64,000 nt of DNA from Bradyrhizobium sp. CCGB12 (GTDB lineage: Bacteria; Pseudomonadota; Alphaproteobacteria; Rhizobiales; Xanthobacteraceae): assembly GCF_024199845.1 (NCBI RefSeq), contig NZ_JANADO010000001.1:186001-250000 (forward strand). The letters are read 5' to 3'. The position numbers and the translations under genes were made by a program. Below, piece by piece: positions 63,874 to 64,000 of the stretch (its first letter is position 1; each line of letters starts with the position of its first letter). Below the pieces are notes generated by a model. That model searched no databases, was not told the origin of the DNA, and was given only the letters and a program-made list of their open reading frames with translations.

Positions 63874-64000
63874 TCACTGCGCCTCGTCGGCGACCGGATT
63901 GCGCAGGATGGCGAGTTTCTCGACCTCGACCTCGACGATGTCGCCGGGCTTCATCCAGAGCGGCGGGGTGCGTTTGGCGCCGACGCCGCCGGGCGTGCCG
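63874..64000 (-). CDS. fumarylacetoacetate hydrolase family protein, C-terminal end (cut by window edge)
   Basis: The last 41 codons of a gene running in from the right. [20 protein letters not shown] followed by [19 protein letters not shown] is the characteristic C-terminus of FAH-family hydrolases, which cleave or decarboxylate acylpyruvate-type products of aromatic degradation. It ends 116 bp before the MHS transporter, in the same direction. Confidence 0.85.
   Translation of the reverse strand, partial: GTPGGVGAKRTPPLWMKPGDIVEVEVEKLAILRNPVADEAQ

Overview
The window is high-GC alphaproteobacterial chromosome, most likely Bradyrhizobium or a close relative. The main clues are a tartrate dehydratase that matches the B. 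japonicum TarD type, a fused transaldolase/glucose-6-phosphate isomerase, an alphaproteobacterial EcfG-type promoter, and many copies of a palindromic intergenic repeat beginning CGTCATTGCGAG. No rRNA, tRNA, CRISPR array, prophage or insertion sequence was recognised.

Layout. 1-9.6 kb is alpha-glucan/trehalose metabolism: glgE-like, treS-maltokinase and glgB (cut by the window edge) on the minus strand, with malQ and a GH15 glucoamylase/trehalase running divergently. 9.6-17.9 kb is a tightly packed minus-strand operon for the oxidative pentose phosphate pathway (tal-pgi, gnd, zwf, pgl, gntK) ending in a HAD sugar phosphatase and a PhyH-type dioxygenase. 17.9-18.9 kb is gene-poor and ends in three inverted repeats and a GGAAC-N17-CGTT promoter that drives the prkA-yeaH-spoVR stress operon (18.9-23.7 kb). 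23.7-25.6 kb is a small ArsR/SRPBCC/membrane protein/DUF1801-type operon bracketed by two inverted copies of one intergenic repeat. 25.6-29.1 kb holds a frameshifted DsrE gene, a secreted unknown, a membrane class III cyclase with a periplasmic FGE-like domain, and a DUF4399 protein. 29.1-33.8 kb encodes a 2-oxoacid:ferredoxin oxidoreductase (korAB) with its own GltD-like FAD/4Fe-4S partner. 34-39.3 kb is the complete pqqABCDE operon with a translationally coupled prolyl aminopeptidase. 39.5-48.8 kb is a set of single metabolic genes (amidase, glutathione peroxidase, tarD, malonyl-CoA decarboxylase, AraC/MFS pair) separated by many palindromic repeats, including a 167-bp tandem array. 49-55.7 kb has a CPA2 antiporter and an RND efflux pair. 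55.9-64 kb has an orphan solute-binding protein, a secreted phosphoesterase paired with a diheme peroxidase, two broken hydrolase genes, a secreted lysozyme-fold candidate, an MHS transporter and the end of a FAH-family gene.

How the genes fit together. TreS-maltokinase, GlgE and GlgB are the standard set that turns trehalose into branched alpha-glucan, with MalQ and the GH15 enzyme on the breakdown or remodelling side; the neighbouring pentose phosphate operon takes up the resulting glucose phosphates. The GlgE homologue here, however, lacks the conserved acid/base glutamate and the arginine next to the nucleophile, so it may not be the active maltosyltransferase. Four genes carry frameshifts or internal deletions.
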